Positions 52,402 through 61,623 of a stretch of DNA of 64,000 bases are shown here, one piece after another. This DNA comes from Actinomycetota bacterium (GTDB lineage Bacteria > Actinomycetota > Actinomycetes > S36-B12 > UBA5976). The notes under the pieces are model-generated. The model was not told where the DNA came from. It ran no database searches and saw only the letters and a list, made by a program, of their open reading frames with translations. Location: positions 106,716 through 170,715 of the forward strand of contig JAPLBY010000029.1 in assembly GCA_026392515.1 (NCBI GenBank), written 5' to 3'. The translations under genes and the position numbers were made by a program. Position 1 is the stretch's first letter, and each line of letters begins with the position of its first letter.

Positions 52402-52824
52402 GTGTTCTTAGGTACCCACACCCCGAAACTGGACGAAAAAGGCCGCCTGATCCTGCCGGCTAAATTCCGCGAACCTCTAACTGATGGCCTAGTTATGACT
52501 AAAGGCCAAGAACGATGTGTCGTTATCTGGCCAACTGAGCAATTTGATGTTTACGCAGAAGGCTTGCGTACCCGCTCCCAGAACAACGAAAAGGTTCGCG
52601 CCTACACCCGTGTTTTCTTCTCTTCTGCTTTTGATGATTCAGCTGACAAGCAAGGCCGCATCACAATCCCAGCTCCACTTCGTGAGTGGGCCGGTCTTGA
52701 TCGCGAACTTGTTGTAGTTGGCGCTGATACCCGTGTTGAAGTTTGGGCAACTGTTGCTTGGAACCAGTACTTGGCAGAACAAGAACCAGGTTTTGCCTCA
52801 CTTGATGAAGACATAATGCCATGA
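52402..52824 (+). CDS. mraZ: Transcriptional regulator MraZ
   Basis: A 140-residue protein with two AbrB-like MraZ repeats: FLGTHTPKLDEKGRLILPAKFREPL near the start and FFSSAFDDSADKQGRITIPAPLREWAGL near residues 72-99. It is the DNA-binding repressor of its own division and wall cluster. It starts at GTG 52402, which directly follows an in-frame TAG, so no longer N-terminus is possible; GGTGGTGA serves as SD. The stop overlaps the ATG of a 52-codon ORF. Confidence 0.96.
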   Translation: MFLGTHTPKLDEKGRLILPAKFREPLTDGLVMTKGQERCVVIWPTEQFDVYAEGLRTRSQNNEKVRAYTRVFFSSAFDDSADKQGRITIPAPLREWAGLDRELVVVGADTRVEVWATVAWNQYLAEQEPGFASLDEDIMP

Positions 52825-52979
52825 CCTTAAATCGTTCTTTTTCAACCAAGTCAGCAGTGACAACAATTGATGCTGCTTTTGGCCTCTGGCCGTTGACTCG
52901 ATCCTGGCGCACCTTCCCCGGTGCCAGGCTCTCCAACGGCCAGGGACTAAAGGCAGTAACAAGATCTGATGTGGCGTAA
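52821..52979 (+). CDS. Small ORF of 52 codons between mraZ and rsmH
   Basis: It begins with an ATG overlapping the mraZ stop (ATGA) and ends with TAA overlapping the rsmH ATG (TAATG), so it would be translationally coupled at both ends. The peptide starts MTLNRSFSTKSAVTTIDAAF and is basic, with no membrane helix or motif that I recognise. A strong stem-loop lies within it. It may be a true small protein, or it may only keep ribosomes moving through the structured spacer. Confidence 0.55.
   Translation: MTLNRSFSTKSAVTTIDAAFGLWPLTRSWRTFPGARLSNGQGLKAVTRSDVA
52886..52943 (+). promoter_or_regulatory. Long stem-loop in the mraZ-rsmH spacer
   Basis: CTGGCCGTTG (52886-52895) and CAACGGCCAG (52934-52943) are perfect 10-bp arms. 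Nested inside, CCTGG-CG-CACC pairs with GGTG-CCAGG around TTCCCC. There is no T run, so control of rsmH translation or RNA processing is more likely than termination. Confidence 0.7.
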
Positions 52980-53932
52980 TGACCACATTTACGCACGAAC
53001 CAGTTTTGCGTCAGCGCTGCTTAGATTTACTCGCTCCGGCAATTAGTGCAAACAACGCAGTATTAGTTGATGCCACTCTTGGTCTTGGTGGGCATACCGA
53101 GTCAGCTTTAACTGAATTTCCAAACCTTCGAGTCATCGGGATCGATCGCGATCCTGAAGCACTTGCCATGTCACAAGAACGACTAGCGCGATTCGCACCA
53201 CGTGTTGATTTTGCTTTGGCAGTTTATGACGAGATTCCTGAAGTCTTAGCAAACTTAAACATCGAACATGTTCAGGGCATTTTATTTGACCTTGGAGTTT
53301 CTTCGATGCAACTCGATAAAGATCAGCGTGGATTTACATACTCCCGTAATGCGCCACTAGACATGCGCATGGATGGCACAACTGGCCAAACCGCAGCTGA
53401 CATCGTTAACAATTACGACTTTGCAAACCTGGCTCGAATTCTTCGCGAATATGGTGAAGAAAGATTTGCGGCTCGGGTTGCAGATGCAATCATTCGCGAG
53501 CGCGAAGTAAAGCCATTTACAAACAGTGACCATTTGGTAACAGTGGTTCGCGACGCAATTCCAGCGGCAACTCGTCGCACCGGCGGCAATCCTGCCAAGC
53601 GCACATTCCAGGCGCTGCGAATTGAAGTTAATGACGAACTTGCAGTTTTGGAACGCGCTATACCGGCTGCGCTTGATTGCTTGGCACTTGACGGACGAAT
53701 TGTGGTGCTTTCGTATCACTCACTTGAAGATCGCATTGTGAAAAATGCACTTCGCGTTGGCACGGAATCTAAGACCCCAATTGAAATGCCGATTATTCCT
53801 GAGTCAGATAAGCCTTGGCTTCAGTTGTTAACTCGTGGCTCCGAATCAGCAAGCGATGACGAGATCACGGAAAACTCACGCGCAACTTCGGTTCGCTTAC
53901 GCGCAGCCCAAAGAATTGGGGTGGCCGCATGA
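52979..53932 (+). CDS. rsmH: 16S rRNA (cytosine1402-N4)-methyltransferase RsmH (MraW)
   Basis: Methylates C1402 in the ribosomal P site. The 317 residues begin FTHEPVLRQRCLDLLAP, with AdoMet motif VDATLGLGGHTESAL (about 29-43), FDLGVSSMQLDKDQRGFTYSRNAPLDMRMD and YHSLEDRIVKNALR. It is the second conserved gene of the dcw cluster and overlaps ftsL by four bases. Confidence 0.97.
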   Translation: MTTFTHEPVLRQRCLDLLAPAISANNAVLVDATLGLGGHTESALTEFPNLRVIGIDRDPEALAMSQERLARFAPRVDFALAVYDEIPEVLANLNIEHVQGILFDLGVSSMQLDKDQRGFTYSRNAPLDMRMDGTTGQTAADIVNNYDFANLARILREYGEERFAARVADAIIREREVKPFTNSDHLVTVVRDAIPAATRRTGGNPAKRTFQALRIEVNDELAVLERAIPAALDCLALDGRIVVLSYHSLEDRIVKNALRVGTESKTPIEMPIIPESDKPWLQLLTRGSESASDDEITENSRATSVRLRAAQRIGVAA

Positions 53933-54426
53933 GCGCAGTACCAGCTCGCACTCCAGCCCTAGCTCCGATTCCTCGCAAATCTCGCACTATGCGAAAGCTT
54001 TCATTAGTTAAGCCGATGATGAAGCCAATCGTTTCTCCAATTGCCCAAGCCATTCCAGTAGGTTTACCACAAGGCCGCGCCAGTAGCCGAACTTTCCTAT
54101 TTGTAATAATCGGAATGATCGTCGCTGGCATGATGACACTTTTGTATGTGAATACTCTGGCCGCCCAAGCTTCATTCCAAAACCACGCGCTACAGATTCA
54201 ACTAAGTCAGATGACCGCAGAAGAACAACGGATTGCAAGCTTCGTTGCTGCCGGAGAATCTCCAGGTAATTTGATTGTTACTGCGCAGAACATGGGAATG
54301 GTTCCTGCCCAAACTCCAGTTTTCCTTCGCCTTTCAGATCGCGAAATTCTAGGTAAGGCGGTTGTCGCAGTAGCGCCAGCAGTACCTGTTGCACCTGCAG
54401 CGCCAGTTGTACCGGCGGCGCAATGA
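53929..54426 (+). CDS. ftsL: FtsL-like cell division protein
   Basis: A 165-residue bitopic membrane protein. It has a long basic cytosolic N-terminus, one helix (TFLFVIIGMIVAGMMTLLYV at about 55-74), a short coiled coil (LQIQLSQMTAEEQRIASFV), and an Ala/Pro/Val-rich tail. Sequence conservation in FtsL is low; the call rests on topology and the position between rsmH and ftsI. Its stop overlaps the ftsI ATG. Confidence 0.8.
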   Translation: MSAVPARTPALAPIPRKSRTMRKLSLVKPMMKPIVSPIAQAIPVGLPQGRASSRTFLFVIIGMIVAGMMTLLYVNTLAAQASFQNHALQIQLSQMTAEEQRIASFVAAGESPGNLIVTAQNMGMVPAQTPVFLRLSDREILGKAVVAVAPAVPVAPAAPVVPAAQ

Positions 54427-56237
54427 GTACCCCAACTTCACAACAGCGTCCTAATCCACAGAGACCGCAACGGCCGCAGAATTCTAAGCAACGTTATGAA
54501 CCAACAGGTCCAGTTATGGTTCCGCTCGAAAGCCCTAGTAAGAGAATACGCTTTGTAACTTTCTTGTTCCTAGTTGTCATGTCACTTTATATGGCACGGT
54601 TAGTGGAACTTCAGGTTGTTCGTGGACCAGAACTTGCCGCAACTGCGCAAAACTCTAGGCTGCAGACACTGACTCTTCCTGCTTTGCGTGGAAACTTCAC
54701 CGACAGTGACGGAGTTCCAATTGCAACTACGGTTATGGCACGCAATGTAACAGTTGATCCAAAACTAATCACAGACCCAGCTGGAACTGCTGCAGCACTC
54801 TCGCCGATTCTAGGAATACCAGTTGAGACGATTGTCGCTTCACTAACGGTTGATTCAAGATTCTCGTACGTTGCTAAGCGAATCACACCAGATACTTGGA
54901 AATTAGTTGCCGAACTTGGTATCCCTGGTGTTTTTAGTGAACCAACTACTAATCGGGTTTATCCAAATGGAAATCTAGCTGCCAGCGTTGTTGGTTATGT
55001 TGGCGCTGAAGGCACTGGTCTAGGCGGACTTGAATTTGGGCTCAATGAACAGTTGATGGGTCAAGACGGCAAGTTAACTGTTGAGCGAGTTAATGGTCGC
55101 GAAATTCCAGCGAGTGAACGACAGAGCATTGATCCAGTCAATGGACTTTCAGTTCGTCTCACGATTGATTCCAATTTGCAAGCAATGCTAGAAAAATCCC
55201 TGGGAGATCAGGTTGTTGCAACCGGCGCTGAAGGTGGCGTTGCAGTGATTATGGAACCTGGAACCGGAAACATCTTGGCAATGGCAACGTACCCAACGTT
55301 TGATCCAAACAATCCATTTGCAACAGACGATAAAGCGAAGCGCAATACAACCGTGACGGACGTTTTTGAGCCAGGTTCAACCAGCAAAGTTATGACGATG
55401 GCTTCAGTAATTGAAGAAGGCGGCGCTAATCCTGCAACTCAGTACTCCGTCGAAAATCGAATCAGTCGCAGTGGAACTTCATTTAAAGATTACGTGGATC
55501 ATCCAACTTTGAGGCTTACCTTGGCCGGAGTACTAGCTAAATCAAGCAACATCGGAACGATTATGGCTTCTGAATCAATCGGTGAAAAGAAACTATATGA
55601 GTACCTCCAGAAATTTGGTATTGGTCAATCAACAGGTATGAATTTTCCGGGAGAAAGCGGCGGAAAGCTTCCTGATATCAATAATGAAAACGAATGGTCA
55701 GACACAACTTTCCCGACGTTGGCTTTTGGACAGGGCTTATCTGTCAATGCCGTTCAAACAACGAGCGTTTTTGCAACGATTGCCAATGATGGGGTTCGAA
55801 TGTTGCCCCGACTAATTGCTGGCTATTCGAATACTGAAGGTGTTTACGAGCCGACGATGATTGACGAAGGTGTTCGAGTCGTTAGCCCAGAGACTGCAAA
55901 GACTGTGCGGGAAATGCTAGAAGGCGTGGTTTCGGAAGATGGAACTGCCAAGAACATGCAGATTCCTGGATACCGTGTCGGTGGAAAAACTGGTACTGCA
56001 AACCGATACGACGAAGCCACCGGCGGCTATAGCGGTTACACATCTTCATTCATTGGTATGGCACCAGCAGAAAAACCAGCACTCGTTATGAGCGTAAGCA
56101 TTCACAACCCAAAGATAAGTACTTACGGAAGCGTTGTTGCTGGACCAGTTTTCAAAAAAGTTATGACTTATGCCCTTGCTCACAAGAAGGTTCCACCTTC
56201 AACAACTAAGCCTCCCAAGCTTCCAGTTGAGTGGTAA
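54423..56237 (+). CDS. ftsI: Penicillin-binding protein 3 / FtsI transpeptidase
   Basis: The septal peptidoglycan transpeptidase of 604 residues. A basic N-terminal tail precedes a single membrane helix (FVTFLFLVVMSLYMARLVELQ). The catalytic motifs are STSK (Ser319, Lys322), SSN in AKSSNIGTIM, and KTGT starting at Lys522. The dimerisation-domain motif RGNFTDSDGVPIA lies near residue 90. Clearly FtsI and not a class A PBP. Confidence 0.95.
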   Translation: MSTPTSQQRPNPQRPQRPQNSKQRYEPTGPVMVPLESPSKRIRFVTFLFLVVMSLYMARLVELQVVRGPELAATAQNSRLQTLTLPALRGNFTDSDGVPIATTVMARNVTVDPKLITDPAGTAAALSPILGIPVETIVASLTVDSRFSYVAKRITPDTWKLVAELGIPGVFSEPTTNRVYPNGNLAASVVGYVGAEGTGLGGLEFGLNEQLMGQDGKLTVERVNGREIPASERQSIDPVNGLSVRLTIDSNLQAMLEKSLGDQVVATGAEGGVAVIMEPGTGNILAMATYPTFDPNNPFATDDKAKRNTTVTDVFEPGSTSKVMTMASVIEEGGANPATQYSVENRISRSGTSFKDYVDHPTLRLTLAGVLAKSSNIGTIMASESIGEKKLYEYLQKFGIGQSTGMNFPGESGGKLPDINNENEWSDTTFPTLAFGQGLSVNAVQTTSVFATIANDGVRMLPRLIAGYSNTEGVYEPTMIDEGVRVVSPETAKTVREMLEGVVSEDGTAKNMQIPGYRVGGKTGTANRYDEATGGYSGYTSSFIGMAPAEKPALVMSVSIHNPKISTYGSVVAGPVFKKVMTYALAHKKVPPSTTKPPKLPVEW

Positions 56238-56242
56238 GCGAG

Positions 56243-57718
56243 ATGACCCGACCAAAGACTGATGGTTCCGAGCTTTCGCAACTCGCCACTTTAGTATCGG
56301 GAACTTGCGTAGGTGACGCAAAAGTTTTTGGAGTCACCCACAACTCCAAGTCTGTCCAAGCGGGCGATCTTTACGTTGCCTTACTTGGTGCAAACAACCA
56401 TGGAATTGATTTTCTTGATGAAGCGGTCGCAAATGGTGCAGTAGCCGTGGCATCAGATTCACGCGGTGTGGAGATAGCTAAGCAAAAAAGTATCCCTACT
56501 ATTGAGCTATCAAATGCCAGAGAAGATATGGCGAAATTGGCGGCTGAAGTTTATGGCCACCCGGAACGAAAACTAACTCTCACGGGAGTGACTGGAACCA
56601 ACGGAAAGACCACTACAACCCACATTATGCGTTCCATTTTTTTAGATGCGAAAAAGCATGTTGGTGTTATCGGAACCCTGGGCACTTACTTGGACGAAGA
56701 GCACTTGCCTGGCGCTCGAACTACACCTGAGTCCACGGATCTATATGCAACATTGGCAGTGATGGCGGAACGCGGAATCACTCACGTATTCATGGAAGTT
56801 TCCAGTCACGCGCTTGCCCTTAATCGGGTAACAGGAATCAAATTTGATGTAGCAATTTTTACAAATCTAACCCAGGATCACTTAGATTTTCACGGCTCAA
56901 TGGAAAACTACTTTGCAGCTAAAGCGCTTTTGTTTACTCCAGAGTTTTCCAAGCAAGCAATTGTTTGCACGGATGACGAGTGGGGAATCAAACTCGCAGC
57001 TCAAGTCAAAATTCCGGTAATCACGATTGGTGCCAACGGCGCTTGGAAAACTTCTCAACCAAATTCGAGTTCTATCGGAATGACCACACAGGACATTGAA
57101 ATCCAAAACTCTGATTCAATCTCACTTTCGGTTAACATGCTTGGGTCATACAACGCCACCAATGCCGCATGCGCGCTAGCTGCCAGTCAGATTCTGGGTC
57201 TACCGATTGCCGCGAGTCTTGAATCATTAAAGAACGTCCGATCAATCCCAGGCAGACTAGAGAAAGTCGCTATCGATAGTCCTGGCACCGCAGTCGTGGA
57301 TTATGCACACACACCTGATGCAGTAGCAACTGTGCTGACCGTAATTAGAGACGCAAATCCAAACAAAGTGATTACGGTTATTGGTTGTGGTGGTGACCGT
57401 GATTCCTTGAAGCGACCATTGATGGGCAAAGTCGCGGCGCAGCTTTCAGACGTAGTCATCATTACTGATGACAACCCAAGGTCAGAGGATCCAGCAACTA
57501 TCCGAAAGTCTGTTGTTGATGGCACAAAGAATGGCTCTGCTCAAGTGTTTGAGGTTAGTGATCGCAGGGTAGCAATATCACAAGCACTGAAGCTCGCTGA
57601 AGCAGGTGACGTGATCGCAGTACTTGGCAAAGGGCATGAAACTGGCCAAGAGATTTCTGGCAAAGTATTTCCGTTTGATGATCGTGTTGTCGTGAGAGAG
57701 GAATCCAAGAATGTATGA
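56243..57718 (+). CDS. murE: UDP-MurNAc-tripeptide synthetase MurE (meso-DAP type)
   Basis: Adds the third residue to the stem peptide. ATP site TGVTGTNGKTTTTHIMRSI lies at about 115-133, and FMEVSSHALALNRVTG and FTNLTQDHLDFHGSMENYF follow. DDNPRSEDP in the C-terminal domain is the DNPR motif, which indicates meso-diaminopimelate as substrate. I start at ATG 56243; a GTG at 56231 overlaps the ftsI end and is possible. Confidence 0.95.
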   Translation: MTRPKTDGSELSQLATLVSGTCVGDAKVFGVTHNSKSVQAGDLYVALLGANNHGIDFLDEAVANGAVAVASDSRGVEIAKQKSIPTIELSNAREDMAKLAAEVYGHPERKLTLTGVTGTNGKTTTTHIMRSIFLDAKKHVGVIGTLGTYLDEEHLPGARTTPESTDLYATLAVMAERGITHVFMEVSSHALALNRVTGIKFDVAIFTNLTQDHLDFHGSMENYFAAKALLFTPEFSKQAIVCTDDEWGIKLAAQVKIPVITIGANGAWKTSQPNSSSIGMTTQDIEIQNSDSISLSVNMLGSYNATNAACALAASQILGLPIAASLESLKNVRSIPGRLEKVAIDSPGTAVVDYAHTPDAVATVLTVIRDANPNKVITVIGCGGDRDSLKRPLMGKVAAQLSDVVIITDDNPRSEDPATIRKSVVDGTKNGSAQVFEVSDRRVAISQALKLAEAGDVIAVLGKGHETGQEISGKVFPFDDRVVVREESKNV

Positions 57719-59114
57719 CCTAACACTTGGACAAATCTGTGACATTGTTGGCGGCACATTGATTGGTGATCCTGCCATCAAAGTGTCAGGAATTTCCATC
57801 GATTCACGATCCTGCGCTTTTGGAGATTTGTTTGCAGCGATAGTTGGCGAACGGGTTGATGGTCATGACTATGTGGGTCAGGCAATTAGCAATGGAGCCA
57901 GCGCACTATTAACTTCCAAGCAAGTCGAAGGCTCTCAGGTAATAGTTCCGGCTTCACCCGATGCCCTAGACCCAGTCATTTATGCCATCGCAAAGATTTC
58001 AAAACATGTCAGATCCCTGATGCGTGGCGTAGAAGTGATTGGCATTACCGGTTCATCTGGCAAAACTTCAACCAAAGACATGATTGGCCAAGTCTTGTCC
58101 CATGCTGCAACAACACATGCACCAGCAGGCTCTCAAAATAATGAACTCGGATTACCTTTAACTTTGCTTTCAGCGCCCCAAGATGTGAAGTACCTTGTCA
58201 CCGAAATGGGAATGCGCGGACTTGGCCACATAACTTACCTTTGCGAATTAGCTAAACCTACGATCGGTGTCATTACTAATGTTGGCCGCGCTCACATTGG
58301 TGAAGTTGGAAGTATCGAAGGCATTGCAAAAGCTAAATCTGAATTAGTGAAAGCGATACAACCTTCTGGCGTAGTTGTTCTCAATGCTGATGACGAGCGA
58401 GTCATGGCTATGCGTGAATTCACCGAAGCAACGGTATTCACATATGGTTACTCAAGCGTTGCTGATGTAAGGGCAGAAAACCTTCAGCTAACGGCTTATG
58501 GCAGCTACACCTTTGATTTGGTTTATCGTGGCGAACGGATTCCAGCATCGATTCCGATGCTTGGTGAACATAACGTACTCAATGCACTAGCTGCCGCTGC
58601 TGTTGGAATTTCAGTTGGAATGGAAGTCACGGATATCGCGCGAGCGCTAACTACGCTTAAGCTGATGAGTAAGTGGCGAATGGAAGTTCATCAAATACCG
58701 GGGAATGTAACCATCATTAATGATGCCTACAACGCTAATCCAGAATCGATGTCTGCCGCTTTAGAAACATTGACGGCAATCCCTGCAGCCGGCAAAAAAT
58801 TTGCTGTTTTAGGCAAGATGCACGAACTCGGTGACGACAGTGACGCGATCCATGCGCAAATCGCAAAACTGGCAATCGAGCTAGGCGTATCAAAGGTGGT
58901 GGCCGTAGGCGAGGCAGCTAAGGCCTATGGATTGCCTGAGACCATAGTCCAAAAATCGGTGTGGTTACCCGACTTTGATAGCGCCTGCGACTACATTGTT
59001 AAAGAAGTTAATTCTGGTGACATTCTGTTGTTTAAGGCTTCACGCGCTGAACAATTTGAAGTGCTTGCCGATCAGATTGAAGTTGTTTTGCGCGCGAAGT
59101 GGGGCCAACAGTGA
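57711..59114 (+). CDS. murF: UDP-MurNAc-pentapeptide synthetase MurF
   Basis: Adds D-Ala-D-Ala to the UDP-MurNAc tripeptide. GITGSSGKTSTKDMIGQVL (about 113-131) is the ATP loop, GSQNNELGLPLTLL a MurF motif, MGMRGLGHITYLCELAKPTIGVITNVGRAHIGEVGS the central region, and INDAYNANPESMSAAL the C-terminal site. GAGAGGA precedes ATG 57711, which overlaps the end of murE. Confidence 0.96.
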   Translation: MYDLTLGQICDIVGGTLIGDPAIKVSGISIDSRSCAFGDLFAAIVGERVDGHDYVGQAISNGASALLTSKQVEGSQVIVPASPDALDPVIYAIAKISKHVRSLMRGVEVIGITGSSGKTSTKDMIGQVLSHAATTHAPAGSQNNELGLPLTLLSAPQDVKYLVTEMGMRGLGHITYLCELAKPTIGVITNVGRAHIGEVGSIEGIAKAKSELVKAIQPSGVVVLNADDERVMAMREFTEATVFTYGYSSVADVRAENLQLTAYGSYTFDLVYRGERIPASIPMLGEHNVLNALAAAAVGISVGMEVTDIARALTTLKLMSKWRMEVHQIPGNVTIINDAYNANPESMSAALETLTAIPAAGKKFAVLGKMHELGDDSDAIHAQIAKLAIELGVSKVVAVGEAAKAYGLPETIVQKSVWLPDFDSACDYIVKEVNSGDILLFKASRAEQFEVLADQIEVVLRAKWGQQ

Positions 59115-60178
59115 AGCTTGTAGTGCTAGCTGGTGCGTTAGCAACACTGTTGTCCCTAATCGGAACCCCGTTACTTATTAATTTGCTACGCAATCGCGGA
59201 ATTGCCCAAGCAATTCGGGAATCTACCGAAGATGTTAACTATCCAGAACATGGCAGCAAGCGTGGTACTCCGTCAATGGGTGGAGTGGCCATTGTTGGTT
59301 CAGTGGTTCTTGCATATTTCTTGGCGCACTTGATCATGATGCGACCACCAACAGCATCAGGTTTGCTGGCAATCTATTTAATGGTTGCTCTGAGCTTGGT
59401 TGGTCTGGCCGACGATTATTTGAAAATCTTCAAACAACGAAGCACTGGAATTCGGGCTCGAACAAAACTTCTAGGACAAGCAGTAGCTGCCCTTTCATTT
59501 GGCTACCTAGCTATGCAGTTCCCAGACGAAGGTGGAAATGTTCCAGTAAGTAATGCAATCTCGTGGGTAAGAGATACCGATTGGATTTTGCCATCGGCAT
59601 TTGTGCTGTTATGGATCTGGTTCTTGGTCACTGGTATTACAAATGGCGTTAACTTAACGGATGGCTTGGATGGACTGGCAATCGGCGCAGCGCTACTTTC
59701 ATTTGTCGCCTACACCGTGATGTCGATTTGGCAGTATGGCCAAAGTTGTTTTTGGGGCGAGATTCCCCGCTGTTACACGGTTCGGGATCCACTTGATCTA
59801 GCGGTGTTCGCAGCTGCGACTGCTGGCGCCTGCTTTGGTTTCTTGTGGTGGAACTCAAGTCCAGCGCGAATCTTTATGGGTGATACTGGCTCTCTTGCAC
59901 TTGGTGGTGGACTCGCAGCACTTGCATTAATGACCAGAACCGAATTACTACTTGGCTTAATTGGTGGTCTATTCGTATTGATCACGCTTTCAGTGATTGC
60001 CCAAGTTGGTTCATACAAGCTAACTGGTCGCCGAGTTTTGCGAATGGCGCCGCTACATCATCATTTTGAAATGAAGGGCTGGCCAGAAGTATTAATCGTG
60101 GTTCGCTTCTGGATTATTCAGGGACTTTGTGTTGGTGCTGGAATGGCGTTGTTCTACGCGGAATGGGTTCGGCAGTAA
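59111..60178 (+). CDS. mraY: Phospho-MurNAc-pentapeptide transferase MraY
   Basis: Makes lipid I at the membrane. 355 residues with about ten helices. SKRGTPSMGGVAIV (near 50-63), the Asp pair in GLADDYLKIFKQRSTGI, GVNLTDGLDGLAIG, and MAPLHHHFEMKGWPE are MraY signatures. The start at GTG 59111 overlaps the murF stop (GTGA) and gives the usual N-terminus; a GTG 12 bases upstream is less likely. Confidence 0.95.
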   Translation: MKLVVLAGALATLLSLIGTPLLINLLRNRGIAQAIRESTEDVNYPEHGSKRGTPSMGGVAIVGSVVLAYFLAHLIMMRPPTASGLLAIYLMVALSLVGLADDYLKIFKQRSTGIRARTKLLGQAVAALSFGYLAMQFPDEGGNVPVSNAISWVRDTDWILPSAFVLLWIWFLVTGITNGVNLTDGLDGLAIGAALLSFVAYTVMSIWQYGQSCFWGEIPRCYTVRDPLDLAVFAAATAGACFGFLWWNSSPARIFMGDTGSLALGGGLAALALMTRTELLLGLIGGLFVLITLSVIAQVGSYKLTGRRVLRMAPLHHHFEMKGWPEVLIVVRFWIIQGLCVGAGMALFYAEWVRQ

Positions 60179-60183
60179 AAACT

Positions 60184-61623
60184 ATGACTTCCCTGAATCT
60201 TGATGAGTTAAACCGCACCAGTGATTGGTCGCAAGTTCGAGTTTGTGTTGTTGGCCTTGGTGTTGCCGGATTTGCTGCTGCTGATGCCTTAGTGAACCTG
60301 GATGCAACAGTAATTGTCATTGATGCTGAATCCGGTGAACGACAGAAAGAGCGAGCCGTAATTTTAGAAATCTTGGGCGCTGAAATTCGACTAGGCGATG
60401 ACACCCAACTTCCAAATGACATCGATTTACTTGTGCTTTCTCCGGGGGTGTCACCACTTTCTCCAATCGTTAAAGCAGCACAAGCTGCGGGAGTGGAGAT
60501 TTGGGGAGAGCTTGAGCTTGCTTGGCGACTTCGCGACCCAGCTCATCTGGCTCCTTGGTTGTTGGTCACTGGAACAAATGGAAAGACCACTACGACTTTG
60601 ATGCTGGAATCCATTTTGTTAGCCGCTGGAAAACGAACCATTGCGGCCGGAAACATCGGTCGATCCCTGGTCGAAGTTGTTATGGATCCAACCCCGTGGG
60701 ACGTACTTGCTATTGAGGTGGGTGCACCGCAGCTACCATTCGTTCACTCAATTTCACCCCAGGCAGCAGTTTGTTTGAATCTGGCACAGGATCACCTGGA
60801 TATTTTTGGAACCTTTGAGGCATATCGCGATGCAAAAGCAAAAATATATGAACGATGCCAAGTGGCAGCAATCTTCAACGTTGCCGATGCCGAAACCATT
60901 CGCATGGTAGAGGAGGCAGAAGTAATTGAAGGATGTCGTGCAATCGGTTTTTCAACCGGAATTCCTGACATCTCAATGCTTGGTGTCGTCGAAGAATTTC
61001 TCGTTGATCGTGCATTTCTAGAAAACCGTCGCGAAGCAGCCCTGGAACTTGCCGAGATAACGGACTTGGCAATTCCAGCTGTGCATAACATTGCAAACGC
61101 ATTAGCTGCTAGTGCACTAGCACGCGCCCATGGCATTGAAGCCAGAGCAATTCGCGACGGCTTGCGGTCATGGCAACCAGCTCCGCATCGCATTGCTCAT
61201 GCCGGACAAGTTGCTGGCGTTGACTACATCGATGATTCCAAAGCAACCAATACTCATGCCGCGGCTACCTCATTGACTGCCTATAAGTCAGTCGTTTGGA
61301 TTGCTGGGGGAATGGCAAAAGGTCAGGATTTTGACGAATTAGTCCTCGACAATGCCCATCGAATGCGAGCGGTTGTGCTTTTGGGCGTAGATCAAGATTT
61401 GATCGCGGCCGCCTTAAAGCGACACGCTCCGAATGTCCCTATTCATCGGGTTGAAAGCAAGGAAACTAATGCAATGGAGTTAGTTGTGGCGCTCGCAGCC
61501 GAGGCGGCACAACCAGGAGACACCGTACTTTTGGCACCTGGCTGCGCTTCTTGGGACATGTTTAAGGATTATTCAGCCCGAGGCGATGCATTTACTGCCG
61601 CAGTTAAGGGACTCAAGTCATGA
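60184..61623 (+). CDS. murD: UDP-MurNAc-L-alanine:D-glutamate ligase MurD
   Basis: 479 residues. RVCVVGLGVAGFAAADAL is the N-terminal UDP-binding domain, LLVTGTNGKTTTTLMLESIL (about 124-143) the ATP loop, IGRSLVE and NLAQDHLDIFGTFEAYRDAKAKIY the central domain, and YIDDSKATNTHAAATSL plus LLAPGCASWDMFKDYSARGDAF the C-terminal domain. ATG 60184 lies six bases after mraY. ATG 60163, inside the mraY end, is an alternative. The SD is weak. Confidence 0.94.
   Translation: MTSLNLDELNRTSDWSQVRVCVVGLGVAGFAAADALVNLDATVIVIDAESGERQKERAVILEILGAEIRLGDDTQLPNDIDLLVLSPGVSPLSPIVKAAQAAGVEIWGELELAWRLRDPAHLAPWLLVTGTNGKTTTTLMLESILLAAGKRTIAAGNIGRSLVEVVMDPTPWDVLAIEVGAPQLPFVHSISPQAAVCLNLAQDHLDIFGTFEAYRDAKAKIYERCQVAAIFNVADAETIRMVEEAEVIEGCRAIGFSTGIPDISMLGVVEEFLVDRAFLENRREAALELAEITDLAIPAVHNIANALAASALARAHGIEARAIRDGLRSWQPAPHRIAHAGQVAGVDYIDDSKATNTHAAATSLTAYKSVVWIAGGMAKGQDFDELVLDNAHRMRAVVLLGVDQDLIAAALKRHAPNVPIHRVESKETNAMELVVALAAEAAQPGDTVLLAPGCASWDMFKDYSARGDAFTAAVKGLKS

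Noticed and set aside
53357..53719. Antisense frame of about 120 codons inside rsmH
   Set aside because: It is fully covered by a well-conserved gene and has shadow-like composition; the same holds for other long antisense frames in ffh, tsf, dnaE2 and the aminotransferase.
60127..60183. Long N-terminal extension of murD
   Set aside because: It overlaps the mraY 3' end and gives a Cys/Trp-rich peptide unlike MurD.
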